Below, piece by piece: positions 6,185 through 6,222 of a DNA stretch of 6,222 bases. This DNA is from an uncultured Chthoniobacterales bacterium (GTDB lineage Bacteria > Verrucomicrobiota > Verrucomicrobiia > Chthoniobacterales > UBA10450). The DNA lies in the NCBI GenBank assembly GCA_955652155.1, contig CATPAT010000211.1, forward strand, positions 1 to 6,222, written 5' to 3'. The notes beneath the pieces are model-generated. The model ran no database searches. It saw only the letters and a list, made by a program, of their open reading frames with translations, and was not told where the DNA came from. Made by a program: the position numbers and the translations under genes. Numbering within the stretch: position 1 is the stretch's first letter; the number at the start of each line of letters is the position of its first letter.

Positions 6185-6222
6185 AACGAATTTGCACTCT
6201 GCCGTTTCCGATCCAACCACGG
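6185..6222. other. partial upstream region of the bS22-like gene
   Basis: These 38 bases at the window edge precede the small basic protein gene. On the minus strand I find no good -10 hexamer at a usual distance and no Shine-Dalgarno. The true promoter, or an upstream co-transcribed gene, probably lies beyond the window. Confidence 0.4.

Noticed and set aside
1..6222. CRISPR array, insertion sequence, tRNA, phage or toxin-antitoxin system
   Set aside because: I saw no direct repeats with spacers, no transposase or integrase motifs, no cloverleaf and no paired small toxin genes; nearly all bases are explained by five genes.

Overview
The window is ordinary-looking chromosomal DNA from a moderately GC-rich Gram-negative-type bacterium. 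There is no mobile element, tRNA, rRNA or CRISPR array. Several traits fit Verrucomicrobiota (Chthoniobacterales-like soil lineages) or a related PVC-type group: Ser/Pro/Thr-rich linkers in three consecutive envelope proteins, a tiny COX24/bS22-type ribosomal protein gene, and starts without clear Shine-Dalgarno sites. This placement is inference, not proof.

Layout, left to right. Bases 1-777 (+) hold the C-terminal part of an RtcB-type RNA ligase whose 5' end lies outside the window. It converges, with only 10 bp between stop codons, on a run of four minus-strand genes. In transcription order (right to left) these are a 34-residue, extremely basic protein of the AURKAIP1/COX24 (bS22/mS38) family at 6080-6184; an exported TPR protein at 4168-6012; an AI-2E/UPF0118-family multi-pass membrane protein at 2752-4104; and a membrane-anchored TPR protein at 788-2683. 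The three intergenic gaps are similar (67, 63 and 68 nt). None holds a convincing terminator, so at least partial co-transcription is possible. Gene density is very high, with no gene-free stretch over 80 bases.

Functionally, the two TPR proteins and the transporter-like protein probably all act in or across the cytoplasmic membrane. Each carries a low-complexity Pro/Ser/Thr/Ala segment on the predicted extracytoplasmic side. The RNA ligase and the small ribosomal protein concern RNA repair and translation and need not be linked to the envelope genes.

The most useful single observation is the 34-codon gene at 6080-6184, which is easily missed because of its size. I see no strong evidence for a new defence, mobile or biosynthetic system. 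The TPR / AI-2E / TPR cluster is the only candidate for an undescribed functional unit, and that reading is speculative.
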